Shown: positions 8,434 through 15,575 of the stretch, piece after piece | How the letters are laid out: each line of letters starts with the position of its first letter | How positions within the stretch are numbered: position 1 is the first letter of the stretch | NCBI GenBank assembly: GCA_017997315.1 | Contig: JAGOFF010000010.1 | Span: 1-23,763 of the forward strand | Direction: 5' to 3' | DNA: 23,763 nt | From: Clostridia bacterium | GTDB lineage: Bacteria > Bacillota > Clostridia > Saccharofermentanales > UBA5734 | Position numbers and translations under genes: made by a program | The notes under the pieces: generated by a model | The model's database searches: none | Told to the model about the DNA's origin: nothing | Seen by the model: only the letters and a program-made list of their open reading frames with translations

Positions 8434-9392
8434 TTCACGGCCGTTCCATCCGGCGCGGCCAGTTCCTCACGCATGCGCGCGACAAACCATTCGAACTCCC
8501 CCGGCTCGTAGGGGAAAGGTTCGAACAGCCGGTAGTCGATCGGTGCGGATGGAAAATCATCGTCGAGATACCGCGGGAAAAGATGCGCGTGCAGGTGGGG
8601 CATGGAGTTGGCGTGGATCTCGTAGTTGATCCGTACCGCGCCGGTCACCCGGAGCAGCGCCGCCCCCGCCCGCTGGACATCCCGCATGAAATCCGCCATT
8701 TCCTCCGCGGGGAGATCGGAAAAATGCAGTCCATGGACCCGCGAAAGCACGTGGCACTTGCCGAACAGCCGGCCTTGCGCGGCCGGATACGCTTCGACGG
8801 ACGCATGCGCGAGCGCCGCGATCACGACCGGTGGATCGGGGGATTCCCGTCCCCCGCAGACCGGGCAGCCCTCCGGGGAGGCCCACGTCTCGTAACGCGG
8901 CCAGTCATAATGGAAACTGCCGCCGCGGGGCGTGTCTTCCGGCGGACGCACCATGCGGCTGCGGGAGCGTCCGTCGGGATCCTCATACAGGGCGTCGGTC
9001 TCGACGAATCCCTGGGTCCGGTAGAGGACGCGCGCGGGGAGGCCTTCCGGGTCGTCCGACCGGAACGTGACCACCGGAATCTCCCGGGTGCCGTCCAGCT
9101 GACGGATCGCACACCGAAGCAGCCGCGTGCCCGCTCCCCTCCCCCGGTATCGGGAAGAAACCGCGAGCCATGCGATCTGGTTGGCCGGGCGGGAGAAACC
9201 GATCGCCCCCATGCATCCGCCGGTCCTCCGGTCGAACGCCCCCAGTGCTTCCCGCGCACGGATCCGCTTTTCGACAAAGGTGCGGAAAGCGGGATCACGC
9301 GCCATGTCCGGCGCACCGAACAGTTCCGCGACCTCTCCGGCGAGTTCCAGCCATGCCGGGATGTCCCCGGCCTCCATCCATCGGATCAGCAT
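8430..9392 (-). CDS. GNAT acetyltransferase fused to a HIT-family nucleotide hydrolase domain
   Basis: A 320-residue two-domain protein. Residues 1 to about 150 are a GNAT N-acetyltransferase with the acetyl-CoA loop RGRGAG at 83-88. Residues about 165-310 are a histidine-triad domain: C176 and C179 (CPVC) fit the zinc site of HinT/Fhit-like members, and the catalytic triad is PHLHAHLF with H266, H268, H270. HIT enzymes hydrolyse or transfer nucleotidyl groups from substrates such as AMP-lysine or dinucleoside polyphosphates; GNAT enzymes acetylate amines. The fusion suggests both act on the same molecule or stress signal, but the substrate is unknown. No frameshift is needed to join the domains. 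The start at 9392 lies 13 bp after the ferredoxin stop; AGAAGG serves as a modest ribosome site. Confidence 0.85.
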   Translation of the reverse strand: MLIRWMEAGDIPAWLELAGEVAELFGAPDMARDPAFRTFVEKRIRAREALGAFDRRTGGCMGAIGFSRPANQIAWLAVSSRYRGRGAGTRLLRCAIRQLDGTREIPVVTFRSDDPEGLPARVLYRTQGFVETDALYEDPDGRSRSRMVRPPEDTPRGGSFHYDWPRYETWASPEGCPVCGGRESPDPPVVIAALAHASVEAYPAAQGRLFGKCHVLSRVHGLHFSDLPAEEMADFMRDVQRAGAALLRVTGAVRINYEIHANSMPHLHAHLFPRYLDDDFPSAPIDYRLFEPFPYEPGEFEWFVARMREELAAPDGTAVK

Positions 9393-9405
9393 CCTGCCGG
9401 CCTTC

Positions 9406-9597
9406 TCAATCCGTCAGCGTGATCGCGGCGGTCGGGCACTGGTCCGCGGCGTCCCGGGCGGAGTCCGTCGCGGACGGCGGAACGGGATCGGCGATCACGG
9501 CCGATTTCCCCTCCCCGTCCATCTCGAACACGTCCGGACAGACCGCGGCGCACAGGCCGCATCCGATGCAGAGATCCCGGTCGACTGTCGCTTTCAT
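9406..9597 (-). CDS. Single-cluster [4Fe-4S] ferredoxin
   Basis: A 63-residue electron carrier, the same length class as Thermotoga-type ferredoxins. Cluster ligands are C10, C13, C16 (CIGCGLC) and the distal C of the QCPTAAI motif (C54). C20 is also present (AAVCPDVF). In Thermotoga ferredoxin the equivalent Cys forms a disulfide with a second Cys before the distal ligand; here that partner is replaced by Ser, so C20 is unpaired. The ATG at 9597 follows AGGGGGA closely, and a good promoter (9640-9668) lies upstream. It leads a four-gene operon whose other members have no obvious need for a ferredoxin, so it may serve redox enzymes elsewhere. Confidence 0.95.
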   Translation of the reverse strand: MKATVDRDLCIGCGLCAAVCPDVFEMDGEGKSAVIADPVPPSATDSARDAADQCPTAAITLTD

Positions 9598-9639
9598 GGC
9601 ATATCCCCCTTATATACTGGAAATCTTCAGGATGCACCC

Positions 9640-9668
9640 ATTGTACCCCGGCGCCGCCGGCCGGACAA
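9640..9668 (-). promoter_or_regulatory. Promoter of the ferredoxin operon
   Basis: TTGTCC (9663-9668) and TACAAT (9640-9645) are 17 bp apart on the minus strand, predicting a start near 9633 and a leader of about 36 nt. The -10 sits inside GGTACAATGGGTG, a 13-mer repeated exactly at the SGNH esterase promoter. A CCGGC-GCC-GCCGG dyad (9648-9660) fills the spacer and may act as an operator or as the end signal of pcm. Confidence 0.55.
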
Positions 9669-9674
9669 CGCGGT

Positions 9675-10265
9675 TCACGAATTCTGCCAGCCGTAATCCC
9701 CCACCAGTTCGACAAACACCACTTTCATCACGGACTCGGTATGCAGCGCACCGTCCATGTCCCGGGTCACCAGCATCAGGTCCTGCACCTGCCGCGGTCC
9801 GACAGGGACTACCATGCGCCCTCCCCTGGCCAGTTGTTCCGTCAGCGGGGGAGGAAGCACGGAACATCCCGCCGTCACCAGGATCCGGTTGTACGGGGCG
9901 TGTTCCGGCCAGCCCGCGCCGCCGTCCCCGGTCCGGTAGGAGATGTTGGCGTACCCGAGCGAGTCCAGGCGTTCCCGGGCGCGGTCCGCGAGCGCACGGA
10001 GACGTTCGACGGTATAGACGTGTCCGGAAAACGTCGAGAGCAGCGCGGTCTGATAGCCGGATCCCGTACCGATTTCGAGCACGCTCCCTGCGGCATCCGG
10101 ATCGAGCAGACGGGTCATCTCGAGGACCAGTGTCGGCTGGGATACCGTCTGCCCGTATCCGATCGGCAGGGGTCCGTCCACCCGCGCGTACGACTTGACG
10201 TCCCCCTCCAGGAAAAGACTGCGGTCCAGCCGCCGCCACGCGGCCAGCAGATCGGCATACTGCAT
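9675..10265 (-). CDS. pcm: Protein-L-isoaspartate O-methyltransferase
   Basis: Methylates isoaspartyl residues in aged proteins so that they can return to normal aspartate. The protein has 196 residues, close to the family norm of about 205-215. The family signature PLPIGYGQTVSQP lies near residues 33-45, and the SAM-binding motif I is VLEIGTGSGYQTALL near 63-77. Later motifs (RILVTAG, LARGGRMVVPVG) are present. The ATG at 10265 follows AAGGAGG by 9 nt. It is 37 bp downstream of the diguanylate cyclase gene and probably co-transcribed. The symbol reflects family membership. Confidence 0.92.
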   Translation of the reverse strand: MQYADLLAAWRRLDRSLFLEGDVKSYARVDGPLPIGYGQTVSQPTLVLEMTRLLDPDAAGSVLEIGTGSGYQTALLSTFSGHVYTVERLRALADRARERLDSLGYANISYRTGDGGAGWPEHAPYNRILVTAGCSVLPPPLTEQLARGGRMVVPVGPRQVQDLMLVTRDMDGALHTESVMKVVFVELVGDYGWQNS

Positions 10266-10302
10266 GCACCCGCCTCCTTCCGTCCGCCCGGACGGGGCGG
10301 AA

Positions 10303-11451
10303 TCAGCCCAGTCCGGAGACTCTCTTGCGGTTCTTTTCGCCGTACATCAGCCGGTCGATGTGCTCCAGAAACCCGGAGGCGGTCGTACCGTCCCCGGGCA
10401 CCAGCACGTCGTACCCGCAGCTCAAATGGATCTCATAGGGAGTTTCCCGGGTCCGGTTGTACTGATCCGCGGCGGCAAGGATCCGCTGCACCGCGGCCAC
10501 GAGGTCCTCACGACGGCGCACCTCGAGCACGATCGCAAATTCGTCCCCGCCGTACCGGCAGATGAAGTCGTCGCTGCGCAGGCTGGCACGCAGGATGTCA
10601 CCGGTCCGTTCCAGTGCCTCGTCCCCGATCGCGTGCCCGTAGGTGTCGTTGATCCTCTTGAACGAATCCACGTCGATCATGATTCCGGCCAGCATCCCTC
10701 CCCGGCTCCGTTCCCGGATCCGTCGCGCGAGATACTCGTCCAATTCGCGCCGGTTGTGCAGTCCGGTGAGGTGGTCGGTCCGGAGCCGGCGGTTGAGCAC
10801 ACCGATATAGATCATCAGCAGCGAAACCGTCATCCCGGTCCAGATGAGCGCGAATCCAAACCACAGGATCTGGATCATTCCGCCCAGCGTGGGCGGGAGC
10901 GCGAACAGCAGCAGCGGGAGAAACTCTTCACGCCGCGCCCTCCGGCGCAGGATCAGCACCTGGGCGAACGTCATGAGAAGGTAGGCATAGCAGATCACCG
11001 CCGTGACCGGGAATCCCGGTCCGCGCGTGTAGACATTGTCCGCGTCGATCCGGAACAGGTATCCCGTCCGGAGGCTTACGATGACGAGCAGCGAATTGAC
11101 CGCAACCGGAAGTCCGGCAAGGAGATAGACATACCGGTGCCGACGTATTCCGCGGTTGAGCTGGCAGTCCGCATACAGCGACCAGAGCAGGCACGGCACC
11201 GGCTGCAGCAGAAAGTACCCCGCCGTCGTGATCCACAGCAGCAGCGAAGCGGTCCGGCCCGGTTCGCCGGCAGACGCCCACATTCCGGTGTCGAGCACCA
11301 GCAGCAGCGCGTTGGAGCCGACCAGCGCGAGGAAATAGATCTGGTCGCGGGGGTAGTGTCCGGACCGGCGCCAGACGCCCACGAACACCAGAGCCAGAAC
11401 GGCCAGCGCAAATCCGTTGATCTGGATGTAACCCATCAGGGGCAGCAGCAT
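10303..11451 (-). CDS. Membrane diguanylate cyclase with 7-helix sensor domain
   Basis: Makes cyclic-di-GMP from two GTP. Residues 1 to about 215 contain seven hydrophobic helices resembling the 7TM sensor modules found ahead of GGDEF or histidine kinase domains; the signal is unknown. The catalytic GGDEF is residues 301-305 in RYGGDEF. An inhibitory I-site RSDD (292-295) sits five residues before it, so product feedback is expected. The enzyme therefore looks active and self-limiting. The ATG at 11451 follows GAGGGAG by about 8 nt and directly begins the first helix; a longer frame upstream has no membrane or domain pattern. Total length 382 residues. pcm follows at 37 bp. Confidence 0.9.
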   Translation of the reverse strand: MLLPLMGYIQINGFALAVLALVFVGVWRRSGHYPRDQIYFLALVGSNALLLVLDTGMWASAGEPGRTASLLLWITTAGYFLLQPVPCLLWSLYADCQLNRGIRRHRYVYLLAGLPVAVNSLLVIVSLRTGYLFRIDADNVYTRGPGFPVTAVICYAYLLMTFAQVLILRRRARREEFLPLLLFALPPTLGGMIQILWFGFALIWTGMTVSLLMIYIGVLNRRLRTDHLTGLHNRRELDEYLARRIRERSRGGMLAGIMIDVDSFKRINDTYGHAIGDEALERTGDILRASLRSDDFICRYGGDEFAIVLEVRRREDLVAAVQRILAAADQYNRTRETPYEIHLSCGYDVLVPGDGTTASGFLEHIDRLMYGEKNRKRVSGLG

Positions 11452-11486
11452 AGGCACGGCTCCCTCTACCAGATCGACTCTGTGCA

Positions 11487-11508
11487 ATCCCGCCGGGGAC
11501 AGCGGGAT
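11487..11508. repeat. Inverted repeat in the diguanylate cyclase leader
   Basis: A perfect 7-bp stem ATCCCGC/GCGGGAT with an 8-nt loop lies in the 5' leader of the diguanylate cyclase mRNA, about 35 nt before the start codon. It may influence translation or mRNA stability. It does not resemble a complete known riboswitch. Confidence 0.3.
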
Positions 11509-11531
11509 GCGGCTACGGAATGTCAAGCTTG

Positions 11532-11560
11532 ATTGTACACATGCCCGAACCGTTCCACAA
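11532..11560 (-). promoter_or_regulatory. Candidate promoter of the diguanylate cyclase-pcm unit
   Basis: TTGTGG (11555-11560) and TACAAT (11532-11537) are 17 bp apart on the minus strand, giving a leader of roughly 75 nt to the ATG at 11451. The arrangement matches the ferredoxin promoter (TTGTCC, 17 bp, TACAAT). Confidence 0.45.
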
Positions 11561-11569
11561 TCCGTACTT

Positions 11570-11590
11570 TGCCGGTACACGTACCCGGCA
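11570..11590. repeat. Inverted repeat after the cupin gene and before the diguanylate cyclase promoter
   Basis: TGCCGGTAC and GTACCCGGCA face each other across 2 nt, with one bulged base; as RNA the likely form is a 6-8 bp stem with a loop of about 6. It lies about 50 bp past the cupin stop and 10 bp upstream of the -35. It could end cupin transcription (no T-run) or bind a regulator. Confidence 0.4.
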
Positions 11591-11635
11591 TGACGAGACC
11601 GCATTCCGCCCGTCGGAGCCCGAAGGTATGCAGCC

Positions 11636-11983
11636 CTAACCGGTGTCCCGGACCCTCCGTCCCCCGAACGCATGGATGGTCCGGGTTCCGGCGGTGCAGG
11701 AGCCGCCCTGCGGTGTCCCGGCGGGGATGAACAGCTCGTCGCCGGGCCCGAGCACATGTTCGACACCGTCCAGAAGGACGGTGTAACGCCCCGCCACAAC
11801 CGTCATGTACTCGTCGAACGGGTGGACATGCACGGCGGAGGTCCGATCCGCGCGGCAGGTCCAGAACGCCATCTGGCTTCCGTCCGCAGCGGTATAGACA
11901 TATCCGTCGATGTCAGGGGTATTCTGTTCTTCGGTGGGGATGCGGTTCGCGGAGCGCCGCATGAAATCCGGAAAATCCTCCAT
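11636..11983 (-). CDS. Small single-domain cupin protein
   Basis: A 115-residue beta-barrel (cupin_2) protein, cytosolic, function unknown. The first cupin motif supplies H52, H54 and E58 (HVHPFDEY), normal metal ligands, and G65 closes the motif. In the second motif, GDELFIPAGTPQGG, the usual metal-binding His after PAGTP is Q92; a later His (H104) in TIHAFGGRR could partly compensate. Metal binding may thus be altered and the protein might act as a small-molecule binder rather than an enzyme. The ATG at 11983 follows GGAG at about 10 nt. It lies 38 bp downstream of the acetyltransferase gene and is probably co-transcribed. Confidence 0.75.
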   Translation of the reverse strand: MEDFPDFMRRSANRIPTEEQNTPDIDGYVYTAADGSQMAFWTCRADRTSAVHVHPFDEYMTVVAGRYTVLLDGVEHVLGPGDELFIPAGTPQGGSCTAGTRTIHAFGGRRVRDTG

Positions 11984-12021
11984 CTTGTGACCGCTCCGAT
12001 TCCCCGTGCCGCGGCGGTTTT

Positions 12022-12483
12022 CTATCCGCCGGTAGACTGCCGCTCTTCCCCGCGCCATTCGCAGCGGTACCGGACGACGCCGGGATATTTCTCACCCAGG
12101 CTTTTGACCTGGAAACCGCAACGACGGTAAAAGGCAACCGCATCCGCGTCGGTCTCGGCCACGATCTGATAGGGTTCATGCATCCGGGTGACCGCCTGGA
12201 TCAGCTCGCGTCCGACGCCCTGTCCGCGGAACGCGGGATCGACGGCGATCGCCAGGATCTCCATCTCGAGCTTCTTCTCCTGCAGGAGGTTGCGGCGCGC
12301 GGCAAGCACCCCCACAAGGGTGTCTTTCTCGAGGAAGCCGTACGCGTAGACATCCATGTCTCCGGTCAGACTCACGATCCAGCGATCCAACCGGCTCTTG
12401 GTGGGGCGATACAGACTCTCGGCGAACAGTGAACGGACATCGGACCTGTGAAGAAGTCCCCGCAGATCGAGTATGTGGTTCAT
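12022..12483 (-). CDS. GNAT family N-acetyltransferase
   Basis: A 153-residue single-domain acetyltransferase that would move an acetyl group from acetyl-CoA to an amine; substrate unknown. The beta-4/alpha-3 segment EMEILAIAVDPAFRGQGVGREL carries the pyrophosphate-binding loop RGQGVG at residues 86-91, and the C-terminal AVAFYRRCGFQVKS is the usual acceptor-side strand-helix pattern. The ATG at 12483 follows AGGAG by about 6 nt; a GTG/ATG further upstream has no ribosome site. A clear promoter lies at 12546-12574. The cupin gene follows. Confidence 0.85.
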   Translation of the reverse strand: MNHILDLRGLLHRSDVRSLFAESLYRPTKSRLDRWIVSLTGDMDVYAYGFLEKDTLVGVLAARRNLLQEKKLEMEILAIAVDPAFRGQGVGRELIQAVTRMHEPYQIVAETDADAVAFYRRCGFQVKSLGEKYPGVVRYRCEWRGEERQSTGG

Positions 12484-12545
12484 ATGTGCTCCTGCGTTAT
12501 GCCTGATGCAACAGATCATCCCGGGATCCGGATACTTCTGTTTTA

Positions 12546-12574
12546 TTTATACAACATATCAATCCGGTTGAAAA
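12546..12574 (-). promoter_or_regulatory. Promoter of the acetyltransferase-cupin unit
   Basis: TTTTCA (12569-12574) and TATAAA (12546-12551) are 17 bp apart on the minus strand in an AT-rich gap, four and five matches of six to the vegetative consensus. The start point would be near 12539, giving a leader of about 56 nt. Confidence 0.55.
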
Positions 12575-12600
12575 CCCGTCGGCAGGAGTTATTTTGATCA

Positions 12601-13479
12601 TCAATGCGAATCCGGGGTCCGGAGCCGACCGAGCAGCTCTCCGACGTGCAGTGTGCAGTCCGAGCGACGCACCCCCGGATCCCTCCAGGAGTCGGACAGG
12701 GGCAGGTAAATCCCGTCGCGCGCGCCGGGTCCCATATCCCAGAAACCCGCGGGATCGCGGACCTGTTCCAGCCAGTCCGCGGCGAAGCGCAGCTCACCGC
12801 GCGCCCTCTCGCCGGGATACCGGGCCAGCAGCCCTATCGCGGCCATCCACGCGCTCACGCCCCGGTCCGCAAGTGACTTCGGGTGGGAGCGCAACGGACC
12901 TCCGCTGACATAGTACAACCCTGCGGGGTGGTCGAGCACATACCGGACCACCGCGGCTCCGGTTTCGGGACCGAGCTCCGCGGCCAGGAGCGCCACGGGG
13001 TACAACGCTACGAAGTCTATGTATCGCGCGTGATTGCCGCACGGAAAGCCGAACACCCGGAGAAACGCCGACCGGTACGCGCCCTCGTCGTAGAATCCCC
13101 CGGAGAACGCCTCGGAGACCACTTCCCGCCAGCGGGCCGCGATCCGGGCGGCCGACGGATCGTCCGGATCGAACTCCCGGATCCCCGCCGCCAGCGCGGT
13201 CTCCATGTACATGTCGAAACCGATCCACTTCTCGCGCCGGTCCGGAATCGTCCGCCGGCCGTCGAGGCAATCGCGCAGATAAGACAATGCGCGCCGGATC
13301 GGCTCGTCCGTCCGGGTGAATCCCAGAATGCGCAGCCGGCGGAGCGCCTGTTCGGTCGTGGGCTCCCGGTACGGCGCGGTCTGGGAGTGGAACTGTCCCC
13401 AGCTTCCGTCCGGGCGCTGCATGTCCAGCAGCGCGCGCGCATGCTTCCCGTCCCGGAAATCCCTGACCGGCAGCTCCAT
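12601..13479 (-). CDS. Prenyltransferase/squalene-cyclase-like alpha/alpha-toroid protein (toroid A)
   Basis: A 292-residue soluble protein with the look of an alpha/alpha toroid. Residues 14-30 (ARALLDMQRPDGSWGQF) match the QW repeat of squalene-hopene cyclase-like proteins, and a second QW-like turn is near the end (EQVRDPAGFWDMG). There is no DxDD protonation motif, no signal peptide and no membrane segment, so it is not a conventional terpene cyclase. Conserved-looking clusters include WIGFDMYMETA and CGNHARYIDFVALYP. Function unknown. The ATG at 13479 has CGGAGG 9 nt upstream; another in-frame ATG at 13506 has none. A second toroid-like gene lies at 16518, on the other side of the sulfatase pair. 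Confidence 0.65.
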   Translation of the reverse strand: MELPVRDFRDGKHARALLDMQRPDGSWGQFHSQTAPYREPTTEQALRRLRILGFTRTDEPIRRALSYLRDCLDGRRTIPDRREKWIGFDMYMETALAAGIREFDPDDPSAARIAARWREVVSEAFSGGFYDEGAYRSAFLRVFGFPCGNHARYIDFVALYPVALLAAELGPETGAAVVRYVLDHPAGLYYVSGGPLRSHPKSLADRGVSAWMAAIGLLARYPGERARGELRFAADWLEQVRDPAGFWDMGPGARDGIYLPLSDSWRDPGVRRSDCTLHVGELLGRLRTPDSH

Positions 13480-13519
13480 TCCAGATGTCCTCCGTTTCAA
13501 GTCCATCGCACCGCGGGGA

Positions 13520-14077
13520 TCACGCAGGTCCGCCGCCGCGCTTTTCCCATTCCTCGCGCAGCAGCGCGTAGATCTGCTCGTCCAGCCATTTCCCATCCTG
13601 GTAGACGCTTTGGACATACCGGGCTTCCAGCCGGAACCCGAGCCGCTCCAGCAGTCGTTGCGAGCGCGGATGGTCCGGTTCGACCGAAACGGTCACCCGG
13701 TGTTTACCGCGCTGCACAAACAGGTAGCGCAGCAGCGCGCCGACCGCCTCGGTCGCATACCCCTGGCCGAGATGCTCCGGGGACAGGGTGTACCCGATTT
13801 CGGCCTGCATGCCGTCCGGAAGAAAATGGATCCACAGATCCCCGATCATCGCCCCGTCCGGGAGACAGACCGCCAGCGCGCACCAGGTACCGGGCGTGTC
13901 CGGCACCGACGGGCGGGTCAGCGTGAACACGCTTCCCTCACGGATTTCACGGGGCTGTCGGGACTGGTGGGTGAAGCCCTCGGGCATGGAACGCAGCCGG
14001 AGAAAGTCGTCCCGGTCTCTGTTCTCAAGCCGCCGGATCTGAAGGCGCGGGGTGGTGATGGACAGTTCGTCGAGCAT
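13520..14077 (-). CDS. RimJ/RimL-type GNAT N-acetyltransferase
   Basis: A 185-residue acetyltransferase of the Acetyltransf_3 group, whose members acetylate ribosomal protein N-termini, antibiotics or small amines. The N-terminus TTPRLQIRRLENRDRDDFLRL is typical; the acetyl-CoA loop is LGQGYATEAV from residue 103, and the C-terminal SQRLLERLGFRLEA is the standard acceptor-side segment. The ATG at 14077 follows AGGAGG closely. It lies 41 bp upstream of toroid A in the same direction, so the two may share a transcript. The substrate cannot be predicted. Confidence 0.88.
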   Translation of the reverse strand: MLDELSITTPRLQIRRLENRDRDDFLRLRSMPEGFTHQSRQPREIREGSVFTLTRPSVPDTPGTWCALAVCLPDGAMIGDLWIHFLPDGMQAEIGYTLSPEHLGQGYATEAVGALLRYLFVQRGKHRVTVSVEPDHPRSQRLLERLGFRLEARYVQSVYQDGKWLDEQIYALLREEWEKRGGGPA

Positions 14078-14141
14078 GGGGTTCCCTCCTTCGCGGACGG
14101 CCGAAGCCGGAGCGGCGCGCCGCGCGGGCGGTGCGCCAAGC

Positions 14142-14167
14142 AAAAAAGGTGTCCTGCATCCTCAGGA
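14142..14167 (-). terminator. Candidate intrinsic terminator after the sulfatase gene
   Basis: On the minus strand a 5-bp stem TCCTG/CAGGA with a 6-nt loop (14152-14167) is followed after four bases by six T (14142-14147). It is about 35 bp past the sulfatase stop. The stem is short, so termination would be partial. Confidence 0.4.
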
Positions 14168-14201
14168 TAGCACTTCCGGCCGCGGCCAGGTCGGACGAAC
14201 T

Positions 14202-15548
14202 TCAGTCCTCGTACTCCGGCAACGCGGGATCCGCGCAGTCCTGCCGGTTGACGCGCGCCCCGGCGGGTTTGGGCACCCGCGCGCCGTCCGGGAGCAGCGG
14301 ATCGGCGGTCCGCCTCATCCAGTCCTCCAGCCTTGCGGCGAGGCCGTCCCGGATGTCCCGGCACTCCGGCAGGCCCGCGAGGTTCTCCCGCTCGAGCGGA
14401 TCCAGCCACAGGTCGAACAGCATCTCCCGGTCCCGGCGGGCCTGCAGTCCGCCGTTCTCCAGGAGGAACGACTTGGAGGGGCTCCCGTCCACGTTGCAGA
14501 CCACCGGCCGGTCACGGTCCCCGTAGCGGCGGATGAATTTGTACCGGTCCGTGCGGACGCAGCGCATCGGGTCATAGGCCGCGTGGTACGTGACCTCCGC
14601 AAACACCTCGTCGCGGACCGCGGCTGTACCGTCCCGGAGAACCGGGAGAAGCGACACGCCCTCCAGCCACTCCGGTGGATCGATCCCGGCAAGCGCGCAC
14701 AGTGTGGGAAACACATCCAGATGGGAGACCAGCGCATCGGTCGCCCGTCCGGCCATCGGATTGTCCGGGCAGCGCAGAATCAATCCAACCCCGATTCCGG
14801 TGTCGTACAGCGTGCATTTCATATGCGGGAACGCGATCCCGTGGTCGGTGGTCATGACGACGACCGTGCGTTCCGCCAGCCCGGTTTCGTCCAGTGTGTC
14901 GAGGATGCGGCCGACACATTCATCGACGACCCGCACGGACTCGTGGTAGTCCGCCATGTCGTTACGGGTTTCCGCGCAGTCGTACAGTTGTGGCGGAACC
15001 GCGATGCGGTCGGGATGGATGCCGCTGCCGGCTTTGGGGTATTTGCGGTGGGTGTTGAACCATCCCATCGACAGGAAGAACGGCTCGCCGGTGTCCGATT
15101 CCGCGCACTCCCGCAGGAACGAGCAGGCGCAGCCGGTGTTCGCGCGGTCCCACTCCTCCAGGCTGTCCCCGGTCCGGCCCATGTCGTCGTGTATGCCGCC
15201 GAGGAGCTCGTGGTATCCGATCATGCCGGCGTCCGGGGCTTCGTGCTGGATGCCGCACAGCGCGGTACGGTAGCCCTGCCGGCCCAGGAACGGCGCGAGG
15301 TGCCGGGAATAATCGTTCAGCCGGAAGCCGCGATGGGCGAGTCCGGTCATCCCGCAGGCATGCGGGCTCATCCCGGTGAGCAGCGCCGCGCGGCTGGGCG
15401 AGCAGGTCGGGGCGGCGCTGTAGCAATGCCGGAACAGCGTGGAATCGTCCGCCAGCCGCATCAGGTTGGGCGCCGGGACCGCATGGCCGTAGGGACTCCA
15501 GTACCGTCCGCTGTCGTGTGTGTGCATGTAGAGGATGTTCGGTTTCAT
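14202..15548 (-). CDS. Type I sulfatase (arylsulfatase/N-sulfoglucosamine sulfohydrolase-like)
   Basis: Hydrolyses sulfate esters or N-sulfates, probably on a glycan. It has 448 residues. The active-site signature is C49-S-P-S-R in APTCSPSRAALLTG; C49 must be oxidised to formylglycine by a maturase that is not in this window. Metal ligands include D12 (MHTHDSGRY) and the DH of VVVMTTDHG, followed by the K-containing HMKCTLYDTG. The HTHDSGRY opening and MTGLAHRGFRL after the active site recall heparan N-sulfatase-like (S1_8) members; this is from memory. No signal peptide is visible, so it would act inside the cell on imported sugars. GGAGGG precedes the ATG at 15548. It lies 27 bp after the SGNH esterase gene. 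Confidence 0.92.
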   Translation of the reverse strand: MKPNILYMHTHDSGRYWSPYGHAVPAPNLMRLADDSTLFRHCYSAAPTCSPSRAALLTGMSPHACGMTGLAHRGFRLNDYSRHLAPFLGRQGYRTALCGIQHEAPDAGMIGYHELLGGIHDDMGRTGDSLEEWDRANTGCACSFLRECAESDTGEPFFLSMGWFNTHRKYPKAGSGIHPDRIAVPPQLYDCAETRNDMADYHESVRVVDECVGRILDTLDETGLAERTVVVMTTDHGIAFPHMKCTLYDTGIGVGLILRCPDNPMAGRATDALVSHLDVFPTLCALAGIDPPEWLEGVSLLPVLRDGTAAVRDEVFAEVTYHAAYDPMRCVRTDRYKFIRRYGDRDRPVVCNVDGSPSKSFLLENGGLQARRDREMLFDLWLDPLERENLAGLPECRDIRDGLAARLEDWMRRTADPLLPDGARVPKPAGARVNRQDCADPALPEYED

Positions 15549-15575
15549 GAGATCCCTCCGTACCTTTGCCGGCAG

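Noticed and set aside
11521..11526. Perfect minus-strand TTGACA as a -35 box
   Set aside because: No acceptable -10 follows at 16-18 bp; the TACAAT promoter just upstream fits better.
11533..11730. 65-codon plus-strand small gene
   Set aside because: No ribosome site, overlaps the cupin gene antisense and an inverted repeat; no sign of coding selection.
11452..11799. Long N-terminal extension of the diguanylate cyclase
   Set aside because: It overlaps the cupin gene and has no domain or membrane pattern; the GAGGGAG-led ATG at 11451 starts the first helix.
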